23,029 bases of DNA from Nitrospinota bacterium. Its GTDB lineage: Bacteria; Nitrospinota; Nitrospinia; UBA9942. The position numbers and the translations under genes were made by a program. This document shows positions 8,576 through 16,202 of the stretch, in pieces (the stretch's first letter is position 1; each line of letters opens with the position of its first letter). The stretch covers positions 1-23,029 of the forward strand of contig DNJG01000105.1 in the NCBI GenBank assembly GCA_003489165.1, written 5' to 3'. Below the pieces are notes generated by a model. The model was given only the letters and a program-made list of their open reading frames with translations, made no database searches and was not told the DNA's origin.

Positions 8576-9580
8576 TCAGATTTTATTATACATTCTTATT
8601 AACTTCCTTATCTCCTCCCTTGCCTCTTTTCTCAGTTCAGGAGGGGAGATGATTTCGCAATAGGGCGCCCAGTGGTATGTCCACCATTTGATTTCCTTTG
8701 TCCCCTGCAGCTTGACCTTGAATATAATAGACCCGTCTCTTCTCTCCTCAATTACCTGATTCGGATGCCATTTGCGCCGCTTAATCCATCGGGCAACATC
8801 CTTTGTAAACCTTAAAGCCACCTCAACAGGCTTGCCATACTGTATTATATGCCAGCTCGACTTGAAGTAATCATCCATATTAAAGTCCTTTGATATAACA
8901 TAAAGCATATTCGTTATCTGAAATTCCTTTATGCAGTCTAAGGCAAAACTTCTTATTTCTTTCCGCAGGTTGCAGTATGCGAGGACATACCACATGCCAT
9001 TACTGAAAAACAGACCATACGGTTTAATCTGCCTTCTTGTTTCTTTCTGTTCATGCATCCCCTTGTAAACCATCTCAATCTCCCGTTTTCTATCCATCGC
9101 CTCTACTATTCCATTGTATTGTTTTTCTATCTTTTCAAAATCATCCATAGGAGCAAGGTCAACCCAGAACCATTGCCTATCTTCAAGTTTTTTGATTTTA
9201 CTCTTTGTCTTTTCTCCTGTATCCTTATGCGCCTTTTTCAAGAGCGAGTTAAAGGCATTCTCAATGGGTTTGCCGAGAGTATGCCCCAACTTTTTGCCTA
9301 ATAATAATGCTATTAACTCATTATTATTCAAATCAAGGTCTCTCAATGTAAAATCAGGGTCTGTGAAAGAATAGGTTTTAGTTCCCTTATCATAATATAT
9401 GGCAAAACCTGCCGAATAAAGGTCATTCATATCTCGGTATATGTTGCGGGGAGTAGTGCCAAAGTCTCTGGCAAGTTTTTCAGGTGTGCATTGTTTGCGA
9501 TTATCAAGCATGCGAAGGATGGAGATTAGCCTGTGTAATTTCCTTAACTGGTCAGGGGCTCTTTTGGATTTTTGGTTCAT
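8576..9580 (-). CDS. WYL-domain transcriptional regulator (HTH-WYL-WCX)
   Basis: Likely DNA-binding repressor or activator that senses a ligand, perhaps nucleic acid, through its WYL domain. The 334 residues have an N-terminal winged helix-turn-helix (about 14-60, CTPEKLARDFGTTPRNIYRDM), a WYL domain (about 145-222, KPYGLFFSNGMWYVLAYC, then IRSFALDCI) and a C-terminal WCX extension (about 248-325, KWWTYHWAPYC, then SPPELRKEAREEIRKL). It is the last gene of a tight minus-strand group: 22 nt after the 118-aa protein, itself 41 nt after the DUF2779 gene. WYL regulators of this layout are common next to defence systems (BrxR and CapW are characterised examples). Fragments of a related WYL C-terminus recur through the island. 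Ligand and operator are unknown. Confidence 0.92.
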   Translation of the reverse strand: MNQKSKRAPDQLRKLHRLISILRMLDNRKQCTPEKLARDFGTTPRNIYRDMNDLYSAGFAIYYDKGTKTYSFTDPDFTLRDLDLNNNELIALLLGKKLGHTLGKPIENAFNSLLKKAHKDTGEKTKSKIKKLEDRQWFWVDLAPMDDFEKIEKQYNGIVEAMDRKREIEMVYKGMHEQKETRRQIKPYGLFFSNGMWYVLAYCNLRKEIRSFALDCIKEFQITNMLYVISKDFNMDDYFKSSWHIIQYGKPVEVALRFTKDVARWIKRRKWHPNQVIEERRDGSIIFKVKLQGTKEIKWWTYHWAPYCEIISPPELRKEAREEIRKLIRMYNKI

Positions 9581-9602
9581 GTAAATATATTCTTGATGTT
9601 AA

Positions 9603-9959
9603 TTATGTAATTTTTTTAAGCTTATGAATTAAGCTTACCGTGTCTATTTTTTGATTCCAATGTTTTAAAAGAGAAATTTTATTTAATAAAATCCACTTCC
9701 TTACAGGATTAAGAATTGTAGAAGATAATTTTCCATTCAATACTTTTGGATTATCTTCTATTGAAACCGAAACTGATTGAGATATATTTGCCTTCCCTTT
9801 TTTAGTCATCACTTTAATCCCTGGCAGTTTATGTTTATTTTTTTCTATTTTATCCGATGATTTTTCCTGAACCCAAATAACCACAGGCAATCCTGTATTT
9901 TCAGGAAATAAATTTGCCATTTCGCATAATAAAATATCTATCCTATTTTCTATTTTCAT
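9603..9959 (-). CDS. Conserved-looking hypothetical protein, 118 aa
   Basis: Not assigned to a family. It is soluble, basic, with no signal peptide or membrane segment. The N-terminus reads DILLCEMANLFPENTGLPVVIW. The C-terminal part, RKWILLNKISLLKHWNQKID, resembles the helix-turn-Trp tail of small host proteins such as the DUF4160 type (xW-x8-LLxxW), but that resemblance is weak and from memory. It sits between the DUF2779 nuclease gene and the WYL regulator with gaps of 41 and 22 nt, so it is very likely cotranscribed. It could be a small partner, antitoxin-like protein or adaptor of that system; the sequence does not say which. Confidence 0.7.
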   Translation of the reverse strand: MKIENRIDILLCEMANLFPENTGLPVVIWVQEKSSDKIEKNKHKLPGIKVMTKKGKANISQSVSVSIEDNPKVLNGKLSSTILNPVRKWILLNKISLLKHWNQKIDTVSLIHKLKKIT

Positions 9960-10000
9960 AAATCATATCCACCGTCACCACTGAAATCTCCCCCTCATTT

Positions 10001-11905
10001 TTAATTGCTGTCTCTCAATGATCTCCAGTGTTCATATAGCATCAGCATAGCGAGTGTGTCTAACTCACAATACCTCAGCAAATCGCTGATTATTTCCTTT
10101 CGTTCTTCCTCTGGAATATCTGTAAATTGGAGCTTCCCAAAGGCAGTCATTGCACCGCCGCCGTCATTAATAACATCACGGTTATCATCAAAATTCTCTC
10201 TCAGCAGTTTATACGGGTCTATTGCCTTGCCCGAAACTGCATCGTTCTTCCACCACACTTTGCCCATGAGGTTTGTCCCGAAGTTTAAAGGTTTGCTGTA
10301 TTTATCCTTTAAAAACCTGCTTGCAGATAATACGGCAGGCAATATATCCTTTATAGAATTAGAACCGCCCATGTCGGGATGATAATAATACTTCCGAACC
10401 ATTTCATGCAAATCAACCATGTTTCTACTGCCATTTTTTGTAATTGTATCAATCCAGTCCATGAGACTTTTATAGTCAACAGCCTTCGGTTTTATTTTTT
10501 CTAATTGACTGTGAATTTCCCGCAAGACTGTATTTTCATAAATGTGGAAGCGAAAAATAGTGCCATTATCTTTATCCAATACATCCTTCAAAGCCATGAT
10601 AAACTCAAAGTTTGGGAATTCACCCGACTCTCTTTTAATCCACTCAATATGCTTTATCTCACCGCTTTCATATAGTGTATGGCAGGAAAATTGAAATGCA
10701 ATCTGCTCATAAGGACTGGTGCCGGCATTAAATGGGATGGCAGCCCTGCTGCCCTCAAAATCTACAAAATGCAGGGGAAATCTCCATTTGTTCATCTCAT
10801 CAAAAAGCTTCGGCTTCACATCTTCCTTTCCATCCCTTTCAAAACAAGTCTTTCTTACCTGCAATAACTGCCTCTCTATCCTGTCAGAGTTATTTTTGTC
10901 TTCCAAATATTTTAATGCGTCTTTCATCTCATATATGCCAGAGTCCAACAACTTATTAGCATCTCTGAAATCCCAGATGTCCATGACAGTGGGTTTATCA
11001 GGAGCAAAGTTTGAGAAGGACTTTGCCATGCACTCTTCATAACCGCTCTTTAATCCTTTTTTGAGATTTTCGTCATCTAACTTAAACTCACACTTCTTGC
11101 ATCTATTTTGTATGGTGATTGGATACTGCCTGTCATTTATATAGTAGTCTGCATATTCATTAGCCAATTCTCCTAATGGTTTAACTCCATCGGGGTTAAT
11201 CGCAATTCCTTCATTAATCATTTTGTGGACATATTCTCTGACTGGAAACTCTGTCAGAATCTTATTGCCGAGCATATCAGGGGTGAGTTTGTCAAATGTC
11301 CTTTGAACTACTATTCTTCCGTTTATTTTCTTAACACGGAACATCTGGTTCAGTCCATTCACAGTTGCAACCTTTGATTTATCAGCCAGCATCAGATAAG
11401 GGATAACCTTAAACTCTGGAAATGCCTGTTCCATAACCCATGTCTGAAAGGCTGCATCGTCGATATAAGATTTCAACTTAGAATTACTATGTCCTTCCCC
11501 TTTTGCCTTATTCTCAAAACTTTTCTTTTTATCATCAGGGTCAATGGACTTGGTTTTAACCTCAATCAAATGAATTTCATTGCCTTCTTTTTTAAGAATA
11601 TCAACACGGATAAAAAACCTGTCATACCTGACAGCCGCTTCATAGATAACGGCATTCTCCTGTTTCAGTAATTCATTCGTCTGCCTAACAGCCTCATTAT
11701 GTTCACGGGTTTTAATTTCCCTTCCTTCGGGATAATAGCATTTAGCCAGTTCACCAACCTGAAATCCGCCTTCCTGCAATGCCTTTTCAAAATCATTTGC
11801 TTCTATTACAGCATATTCATTCTTCTTTCCGTGATAATACAACTTGGTAGGGCATTCCAAAGCCTTAACAAAAAGGGTTTTGGTGAGATAGCGGGTATTA
11901 TTCAT
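10001..11905 (-). CDS. DUF2779 protein: Cas4/PD-(D/E)XK-like nuclease fused to DnaQ-like exonuclease
   Basis: Putative double nuclease acting on DNA or RNA; the family is biochemically undescribed as far as I know. The N-terminal half shows the PD-(D/E)XK core: Asp102 (RVDIL), then Glu115-x-Lys117 (LIEVKTKS). Four cysteines are placed as in Cas4/AddB Fe-S nucleases: Cys18 far upstream (ALECPTKLYY), then Cys269, Cys272 and Cys292. The C-terminal half is RNase H-fold, with an Exo I-like DFEGS (Asp382, Glu384) and an Exo III-like YCELDTLAM (Asp616). Length of 634 residues suits the combination. It is the first gene of a group with the 118-aa protein and the WYL regulator, and follows an orphan YgiT antitoxin by 38 nt. 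Domain calls are from motifs; a defence role is inferred from context. Confidence 0.85.
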   Translation of the reverse strand: MNNTRYLTKTLFVKALECPTKLYYHGKKNEYAVIEANDFEKALQEGGFQVGELAKCYYPEGREIKTREHNEAVRQTNELLKQENAVIYEAAVRYDRFFIRVDILKKEGNEIHLIEVKTKSIDPDDKKKSFENKAKGEGHSNSKLKSYIDDAAFQTWVMEQAFPEFKVIPYLMLADKSKVATVNGLNQMFRVKKINGRIVVQRTFDKLTPDMLGNKILTEFPVREYVHKMINEGIAINPDGVKPLGELANEYADYYINDRQYPITIQNRCKKCEFKLDDENLKKGLKSGYEECMAKSFSNFAPDKPTVMDIWDFRDANKLLDSGIYEMKDALKYLEDKNNSDRIERQLLQVRKTCFERDGKEDVKPKLFDEMNKWRFPLHFVDFEGSRAAIPFNAGTSPYEQIAFQFSCHTLYESGEIKHIEWIKRESGEFPNFEFIMALKDVLDKDNGTIFRFHIYENTVLREIHSQLEKIKPKAVDYKSLMDWIDTITKNGSRNMVDLHEMVRKYYYHPDMGGSNSIKDILPAVLSASRFLKDKYSKPLNFGTNLMGKVWWKNDAVSGKAIDPYKLLRENFDDNRDVINDGGGAMTAFGKLQFTDIPEEERKEIISDLLRYCELDTLAMLMLYEHWRSLRDSN

Positions 11906-11943
11906 AAAATAACTATCTTAATTTGATATGTCTTTTCTCTTTG

Positions 11944-12189
11944 TTATAAGGAGTGACTTACCTCATACATCAAGACCTTGCCTACTTCTTTTAGTTCTGA
12001 CTTTGTTTTAATTAATTTCTCTTCAACTTCTTCTAAGAGCTGGACGGTTCGCCTATCATAGTACCGCTCACCGCAAGTTTTACAGACAGGAACTTTTATA
12101 GGAACATAGATAATGTCGTTACCAATAGTGAATTCTTCTTTCACATCCGTAATCTTAATTTCATCTCCGTGGCAAATCACACATTTCAT
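11944..12189 (-). CDS. YgiT-type zinc-finger antitoxin, orphan
   Basis: 81 residues from the ATG at 12189, chosen because GAGGAGG lies 8 nt upstream; an in-frame ATG ten codons earlier has no such site. Two CxxC pairs (MKCVICHG and VCKTCGERYYD) form the zinc-binding N-terminal module of MqsA/YgiT antitoxins. The C-terminal part is a charged helix (LLEEVEEKLIKTKSELKE) without the helix-turn-helix of full MqsA. In the two other YgiT copies of this island a DUF4258 toxin gene lies immediately upstream. Here upstream DNA holds only a dead nucleotidyltransferase fragment, so the toxin has been lost or moved. It may now be expressed with the DUF2779 gene 38 nt downstream. Confidence 0.85.
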   Translation of the reverse strand: MKCVICHGDEIKITDVKEEFTIGNDIIYVPIKVPVCKTCGERYYDRRTVQLLEEVEEKLIKTKSELKEVGKVLMYEVSHSL

Positions 12190-12292
12190 ATCTTTTTCCT
12201 CCTCTTGTAGTCTATCCATAACTCACCTCTCCAGTTCCTTTTCCTCTATCAATTCTATATCACAAAAGGTTTATGCTCAAATCCTTTCAAAC

Positions 12293-12380
12293 TGAAACCT
12301 CAACTATCCTCTGAACCATCTCTTGTATTGCCTTTTCTGTTTCTTTTTTCATGTCTATCTCTGGATTACTTCAGTATCGT
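12293..12380 (-). pseudogene. Nucleotidyltransferase 5' fragment, copy 1
   Basis: Reading down from ATG near 12349, the frame gives MKKETEKAIQEMVQRIVEVS, then a stop. This is the start typical of minimal nucleotidyltransferases (MNT), which would continue into an ILFGS motif; here that part is missing. A 54-bp core (12318-12371) is identical to 13099-13152. The fragment follows directly on the 3' end of the YgiT gene at 12387. The family reading is inference from a short N-terminus. Confidence 0.6.
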
Positions 12381-12386
12381 GTTTCT

Positions 12387-12635
12387 CTAAATTTTTGCAA
12401 ATTCTTCAATAGGCACTTTAACTTCTCTCTCCGGCTTTTTGCCTTCCACATATATGTCGGTAAAATCCTTCTCAATCTTTTTTAAAATATCCGCCTTGAA
12501 ATATTGTTCTCCGCAATATTCGCACTCTTCACACGGCACATTGCTTACAACCAGCATCTGTTCGTTATGCCTGTAAATGTATTGCACATGCTTTTCTCTA
12601 AAGTTTTTATTCCCACAAAAGTTACAGACCTTCAT
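12387..12635 (-). CDS. YgiT-type zinc-finger antitoxin (module 1)
   Basis: Antitoxin partner of the DUF4258 gene directly upstream. The 82 residues have Cys4/Cys7 (VCNFCGNKNF) and a second CxxC in CEYCGEQYF, the zinc site of MqsA-like antitoxins. The short acidic/basic C-terminus ends in VPIEEFAKI, a beta strand-like tail that also closes the paralogue at 16585-16821 (VPVFDFA). No DNA-binding domain is present, so autoregulation must differ from classical MqsA. Start ATG 12635 has GGGGG 5-9 nt upstream, 2 nt after the toxin stop codon, which suggests translational coupling. Confidence 0.88.
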   Translation of the reverse strand: MKVCNFCGNKNFREKHVQYIYRHNEQMLVVSNVPCEECEYCGEQYFKADILKKIEKDFTDIYVEGKKPEREVKVPIEEFAKI

Positions 12636-12637
12636 CT

Positions 12638-12943
12638 TTACCCCCTTTCATAAGGCGTTTTAAATTTTGGCGGCTGAGGGATGTAGACAGTTACAACCAC
12701 CAGCCAGTCTCCCCTTGTTCCGCAAACGATATGCACAGGCTTCCCTGCCTCTGTAAAACCCACAACCAGACAACTTTCTCCCCTTCCTGTATCTTTATAC
12801 TGCTCTAATATTCTACCTGAGAGGAGGGCTTCTTCAACCTCCGCTATAGTGAGGCCGTCATTCTGCCTTTCCTGGTCGCCATGCCGGGAGAAATAATATT
12901 CAATCTGTGTAACTCGTTCATGTATCCAGTTTATATCAAACAC
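12638..12943 (-). CDS. DUF4258 toxin-like protein (module 1)
   Basis: Probable RelE/MqsR-fold ribonuclease toxin of a type II toxin-antitoxin pair. The 101-residue protein follows the DUF4258 pattern: FSRHGDQERQNDGLTIAEVE, cut here at its end, then SGRILEQY, GESCLVVGFTEAGKPVHIVCG and a closing VVTVYIPQPPKF strand. Start is GTG 12943 with AAGGA 7 nt upstream. The YgiT antitoxin gene starts 2 nt after its stop. Compared with the paralogue at 16827-17126 it keeps the same layout but has low identity, so this is an old pair rather than a recent duplication. Toxicity is family inference. Confidence 0.85.
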   Translation of the reverse strand: MFDINWIHERVTQIEYYFSRHGDQERQNDGLTIAEVEEALLSGRILEQYKDTGRGESCLVVGFTEAGKPVHIVCGTRGDWLVVVTVYIPQPPKFKTPYERG

Positions 12944-12946
12944 TGC

Positions 12947-13160
12947 CTATTCCTTAAGTATTTCTTTTTTTATAAAATGCGCAACCCCGACACCTATTAT
13001 TTCATTTGCAGACATGCCTGAATTCTTCCATCTTCAAGTCAGCAGAATTTTAATAGAGCCGTTCCAGTTATTGAAACCGCTCAACTATCCTTTGAGCTAT
13101 CTCTTGTATTGCCTTTTCTGTTTCTTTTTTCATGTCTATCTCTGGATTACTTTTGTATCG
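12947..13160 (-). pseudogene. Nucleotidyltransferase 5' fragment, copy 2, and debris
   Basis: The segment 13073-13160 repeats the MNT-like start found at 12293-12380. From ATG 13130 it reads MKKETEKAIQEIAQRIVERF, one Gln and a stop. Reading frame upstream is open in part (RYKSNPEID), as if the ancestral protein began earlier. Nearer the DUF4258 gene a 22-codon frame from ATG 13015 reads MSANEIIGVGVAHFIKKEIL, then KE and stop; I cannot assign it and it may be the tail of the same lost gene. No functional product is expected. Confidence 0.55.
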
Positions 13161-13191
13161 TATCCATAAAATTATGCACTCTGAATTTTAT

Positions 13192-15063
13192 CTAAACATT
13201 CCAAATCTTTTTTGTAATATTGTAAAGGAGCTTTGATCTTTGCTCCAGGGCTTCCAGAGTAAAATTAGGAACGGCGGAAAATTGCAGGCCAGAATACTTC
13301 ATAAATTCAGTCATTGCCGAATTTGACTTGTAAAAATCAGCGACTAAAGTCTGTGCAAGATAGGGCGCACTGCCAGTGTATGTTCTTAGCTTTTCGGCAT
13401 AGGTTTCTGCACCTGATGACTGGTTATCCTGCCCTTTAAGGAGTAGTAATCCACCAAATCGGTTGCGTTCGTTTTCAAACATCTCCTCATCGATAGCATC
13501 ATCACCTTTCTTGAAAAGTGCCCGACTTTCGTTATTATGGGCGAGGATATGTTCTATGTGATAGGCGTTCCCCCTGCCCGTTCCGCGAACGTAGTTATAA
13601 AGGTTATCCATTAGACCACGCTTTAACCCTTCTGTTATAAACGCCTCAACCCGTGCAAGAAAGTATCGAAGGAAGGTCGGGTTGTAATCTCCATACCCTA
13701 CTTGCTTAAACTGTCCGTAGGACAGCAAGCTCTCCATATTGGTATTGCGCCGTTCGTTAATCTCCGCAAGCACGCTGGCGTCTATTCGCTTCTCGATTTC
13801 TTCGGTAGGGCAATTATTCAACAACGGATTTAGTGTGTACAGCAATTCCTGAAACTGGTTGCTTTCATAGGCCCGATTAAGCTGAAGCATGACATAAGCT
13901 CGATCAAATGCCCGGGCTACGGCCTTAATCTTATCATCCTCGCTACCATCATTGACTCCGCATGCTGCAAGTGTCAACATGATATGACCATCCATACGGT
14001 TGAGTTGTGAGATGTAGTAGCACTCTGGAATCTTTGACGATATATCATCTCCGAGTTGGCGGAGTCTGAGGAACAACTTTGAATAGTATTGAAAAGGGTC
14101 TTTCAAAAAATTCTTGACGCCTATTTTATTAAACTTGAGAGAAAGCATCTTGTTGCAATCATCTTCGAAGATTGTGCGGTGATAAGGACCATCGAAATCT
14201 CGGCCATGCTTTCGTGCCTCTGAAAATTTGGAACGCAGATAGGTTCTAAAAAAGTTATCTACTTCGTCTTCCGATCTTGACTCAAGATCACGCAGTGACG
14301 TGTCCCATATATCTGCGTATTCTTCAACCTCCGCCTTGTCAATTTCCCCCAGAAGCTTGCCTTTCAGAATTTCATACGACTTCAACCTAATACCCCGGTC
14401 ATTGATAACTTCAAAGATCATGGGGACGTCAGTCTGCTCCACCTCCAGATTGATGATAACTACCATGCACAGAAAGTAGTAAATAAACGTATCAAGTTTA
14501 TGCTTTGAGGTAAGTCTGGCTGACAGCTCCTTTTGGAGTAGCCCAAAATTCTCGATCATATGCTTGGCTGTGATCCCATCGCTGATCATATCCTCAGATA
14601 AGGTTTTACTTTCTAACAACGCTAGCATCAAAGCTTCACGTTTGTCGTGAGCCATCCAGAATTGCTTCTTTCCACCTGTTCCAATACCAACAAGCTTTGC
14701 TTTTATCCAATCACGTAATAATAAGGGCTCGGCATTACACATCCGATACAAGGCAAGTAGCATCAAGGTCAGCGTAGTTAGTCGCTGCTGACCATCAACT
14801 ACAAAGATTCTCCCATCCGCTTTGTTCTTGTTAGTTATATAGGTGTTCAGGTAATACCACGGATACTTTTCCAACACATTTTGTTCCGATGCGTCCAAGC
14901 CTTTGTACTTTGCATAGGACTGCTCGAAGTGGTAAAAGATATCGTCGAGCAGTCTCTTAACCTCATCGCCCGTCCACTTGTATTCCCGCTGGTAAAAATC
15001 AATATAGTAGTTTGTTGTCGAAAACAACTTGTTTATATTCTGCTTTTCAGGAATTACTTCCAT
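13192..15063 (-). CDS. DUF262/DUF1524 protein, GmrSD-like type IV restriction enzyme
   Basis: Single-chain relative of GmrSD, which hydrolyses NTP and cleaves modified (for example glucosylated) phage DNA. The N-terminal DUF262 (GmrS/ParB-like) domain has FYQREYKW (about 23-30) and the hallmark VVDGQQRLTTLTL (about 88-100). The long helical middle holds FEVINDRGIRLKSYEILK. The C-terminal DUF1524 HNH-type nuclease has YHIEHILAHNN (about 498-508), then NRFGGLLLLKGQDNQSSG. Length of 623 residues is normal for the fused form. Start ATG 15063 has GGAGGA 8 nt upstream. It stands alone, with decayed repeats before and after. Base use looks richer in G and C than neighbours, judged by eye, consistent with later acquisition. 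Substrate modification is unknown. Confidence 0.93.
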   Translation of the reverse strand: MEVIPEKQNINKLFSTTNYYIDFYQREYKWTGDEVKRLLDDIFYHFEQSYAKYKGLDASEQNVLEKYPWYYLNTYITNKNKADGRIFVVDGQQRLTTLTLMLLALYRMCNAEPLLLRDWIKAKLVGIGTGGKKQFWMAHDKREALMLALLESKTLSEDMISDGITAKHMIENFGLLQKELSARLTSKHKLDTFIYYFLCMVVIINLEVEQTDVPMIFEVINDRGIRLKSYEILKGKLLGEIDKAEVEEYADIWDTSLRDLESRSEDEVDNFFRTYLRSKFSEARKHGRDFDGPYHRTIFEDDCNKMLSLKFNKIGVKNFLKDPFQYYSKLFLRLRQLGDDISSKIPECYYISQLNRMDGHIMLTLAACGVNDGSEDDKIKAVARAFDRAYVMLQLNRAYESNQFQELLYTLNPLLNNCPTEEIEKRIDASVLAEINERRNTNMESLLSYGQFKQVGYGDYNPTFLRYFLARVEAFITEGLKRGLMDNLYNYVRGTGRGNAYHIEHILAHNNESRALFKKGDDAIDEEMFENERNRFGGLLLLKGQDNQSSGAETYAEKLRTYTGSAPYLAQTLVADFYKSNSAMTEFMKYSGLQFSAVPNFTLEALEQRSKLLYNITKKIWNV

Positions 15064-15106
15064 ATGTGATATTCCTCCATATTTGCTCAGGATAATGTAA
15101 CTTAAT

Positions 15107-15310
15107 TTCCTCTACCACCTTCCCCAACGCCCTTGAATCCGCCTTGGCGAAATAGGGGATAGCGATAATTTTTCTTACTGTCTCCTGCAGTCTCTCAATA
15201 ATAAATCATTTCAATAAAAAATGGGCTCTGTTATCCTTTTACCTTATCCTTTTCTCCTCTTTCATCAGTTCAGGCAGGGAAAGGATTTATCTATAAACAA
15301 TAGGGCTCCC
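15107..15310 (-). repeat. Island repeat R1 (parts B then A), upstream of GmrSD-like gene
   Basis: Read on the minus strand, part B (about 15310-15230) contains EPYC, then LPELMKEEKRIR, matching the C-terminus of the WYL regulator at 8590-8680 with a stop and frameshift. Part A (about 15205-15107) is an open 52-codon stretch from stop to stop with no start codon, reading RLQETVRKIIAIPYFAKADS and on through RALGKVVEEI. It ends overlapping the GmrSD-like start in another frame. It shares long identical segments with R2, R3 and R4. Confidence 0.85.
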
Positions 15311-15319
15311 CTTCAACTC

Positions 15320-15652
15320 TCATCTGCTTAAATGAATCTCTATCCCTTTCTTTTTTATCTCCGATGATATAAATTCGCTGTCCTCTTTTGTATAGTCCTC
15401 ATAAGGAAATACTATCGGTTGAATATCAATTTTAAGCTTGTTTATAAGCATAATTGCCTTGCTCATTACCTCCAGCCTGTTTTTATTGTTGACATTTCGC
15501 GAGAAAATTGCAATATCAATATCGCTGTCTTTACCCGCCCTGCCGTGAGCGTAGGAACCGAAAAGAAAAGCCTTGTCCACATGACAGATATTTTCTACTT
15601 CTTTAAGGTAACTCTTTAATACCTCTATTACTTTATTTTTTGTCTTAGCCAT
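15320..15652 (-). CDS. MNT-type nucleotidyltransferase (antitoxin of HEPN/MNT pair)
   Basis: Minimal nucleotidyltransferase of 110 residues. The active-site signature FLFGSYAHGRAGKDSDIDIAI (GS-x10-DxD) is intact, with a third acidic position in KIDIQPIVF. In characterised HEPN/MNT systems such as HepT-MntA, the nucleotidyltransferase adds AMP to the HEPN toxin and silences it. It is translated from ATG 15652 with AGAGGAG 9 nt upstream, inside the last 25 nt of the HEPN gene, so expression is coupled. The intact signature distinguishes it from the two dead fragments near 12300 and 13100, which lack this region altogether. Confidence 0.92.
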   Translation of the reverse strand: MAKTKNKVIEVLKSYLKEVENICHVDKAFLFGSYAHGRAGKDSDIDIAIFSRNVNNKNRLEVMSKAIMLINKLKIDIQPIVFPYEDYTKEDSEFISSEIKKKGIEIHLSR

Positions 15653-16017
15653 TTGTAAAACTCCTCTGTCTGCTTCAAAATCTCAGAGCTTTTCTCCTTC
15701 TTCACAAGGGTTGATAATTTTTCCTTATATGATGGATATCTGCCTTCAATGTAATAGGTAGTCAATTCGGCAAGGAGCTTGAGCTGCTCATCCGACAAAT
15801 CCATGTCTAACAAACTTTGGAGGTATATAAGGTTATGGGAAAGGGGTGCTTCTTTGGCATTTTTTTGGAGGTGCATTGCTTTTAACAATTTCTCGACTGC
15901 CTGCTGACTCATGAAAACGGTATAAAGATATCTGCCGTTTCTGTGCAATGATTTTGCTGTTTTTATATCGTAATCAGCAATATCTATCCAATACTCTATC
16001 TTTTCAGAAAGATTCAT
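15628..16017 (-). CDS. HEPN-domain protein (partner of MNT nucleotidyltransferase)
   Basis: Helical HEPN protein of 129 residues, the putative RNase/toxin half of the pair. Typical features are WIDIADYDIKTAKSLH, FMSQQAVEKLLKAMHL, SHNLIYL and YYIEGRYPSY. The RNase motif R-x4-6-H of active HEPN toxins is not seen: Arg in GRYPSYKEK is not followed by His at the right distance. It therefore belongs to the non-canonical branch, which may not cut RNA. AAGGA lies 5 nt before ATG 16017. Repeat R2 lies directly upstream and the nucleotidyltransferase gene overlaps its 3' end by 25 nt. Confidence 0.9.
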   Translation of the reverse strand: MNLSEKIEYWIDIADYDIKTAKSLHRNGRYLYTVFMSQQAVEKLLKAMHLQKNAKEAPLSHNLIYLQSLLDMDLSDEQLKLLAELTTYYIEGRYPSYKEKLSTLVKKEKSSEILKQTEEFYKWLRQKIK

Positions 16018-16049
16018 AGATTCCTTTCTTACTTAAATTCCAAACCCAG

Positions 16050-16178
16050 AAAAATAGGGGATAGCGATAATTTTTCTTACTGTCTCCCGCAATCTCCCTC
16101 AATTACAAATCATCAGTTCGGGCAGTGAGAGGATTTATCTATAAACTATCCCTTCCTCATTTGCCTGATTTATTATTA
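16050..16178 (-). repeat. Island repeat R2, upstream of HEPN/MNT pair
   Basis: Shortened copy. On the minus strand it reads NEEGIVYR-stop-ILSLPEL (B) and then RLRETVRKIIAIPYF (A) before diverging into SGFGI-stop 33 nt ahead of the HEPN start. The TTATCCTTTTACC block present in R1 and R4 is absent here and in R3. Confidence 0.85.
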
Positions 16179-16202
16179 GGCGGAAATGCCCATAGCAAAA
16201 TT

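Noticed and set aside
15047..15205. Part A of R1 as an N-terminal extension of the GmrSD-like protein
   Set aside because: It is in a different reading frame, lacks a start codon and ends just inside the GmrSD-like gene; the ATG at 15063 has a good Shine-Dalgarno and the expected family start.
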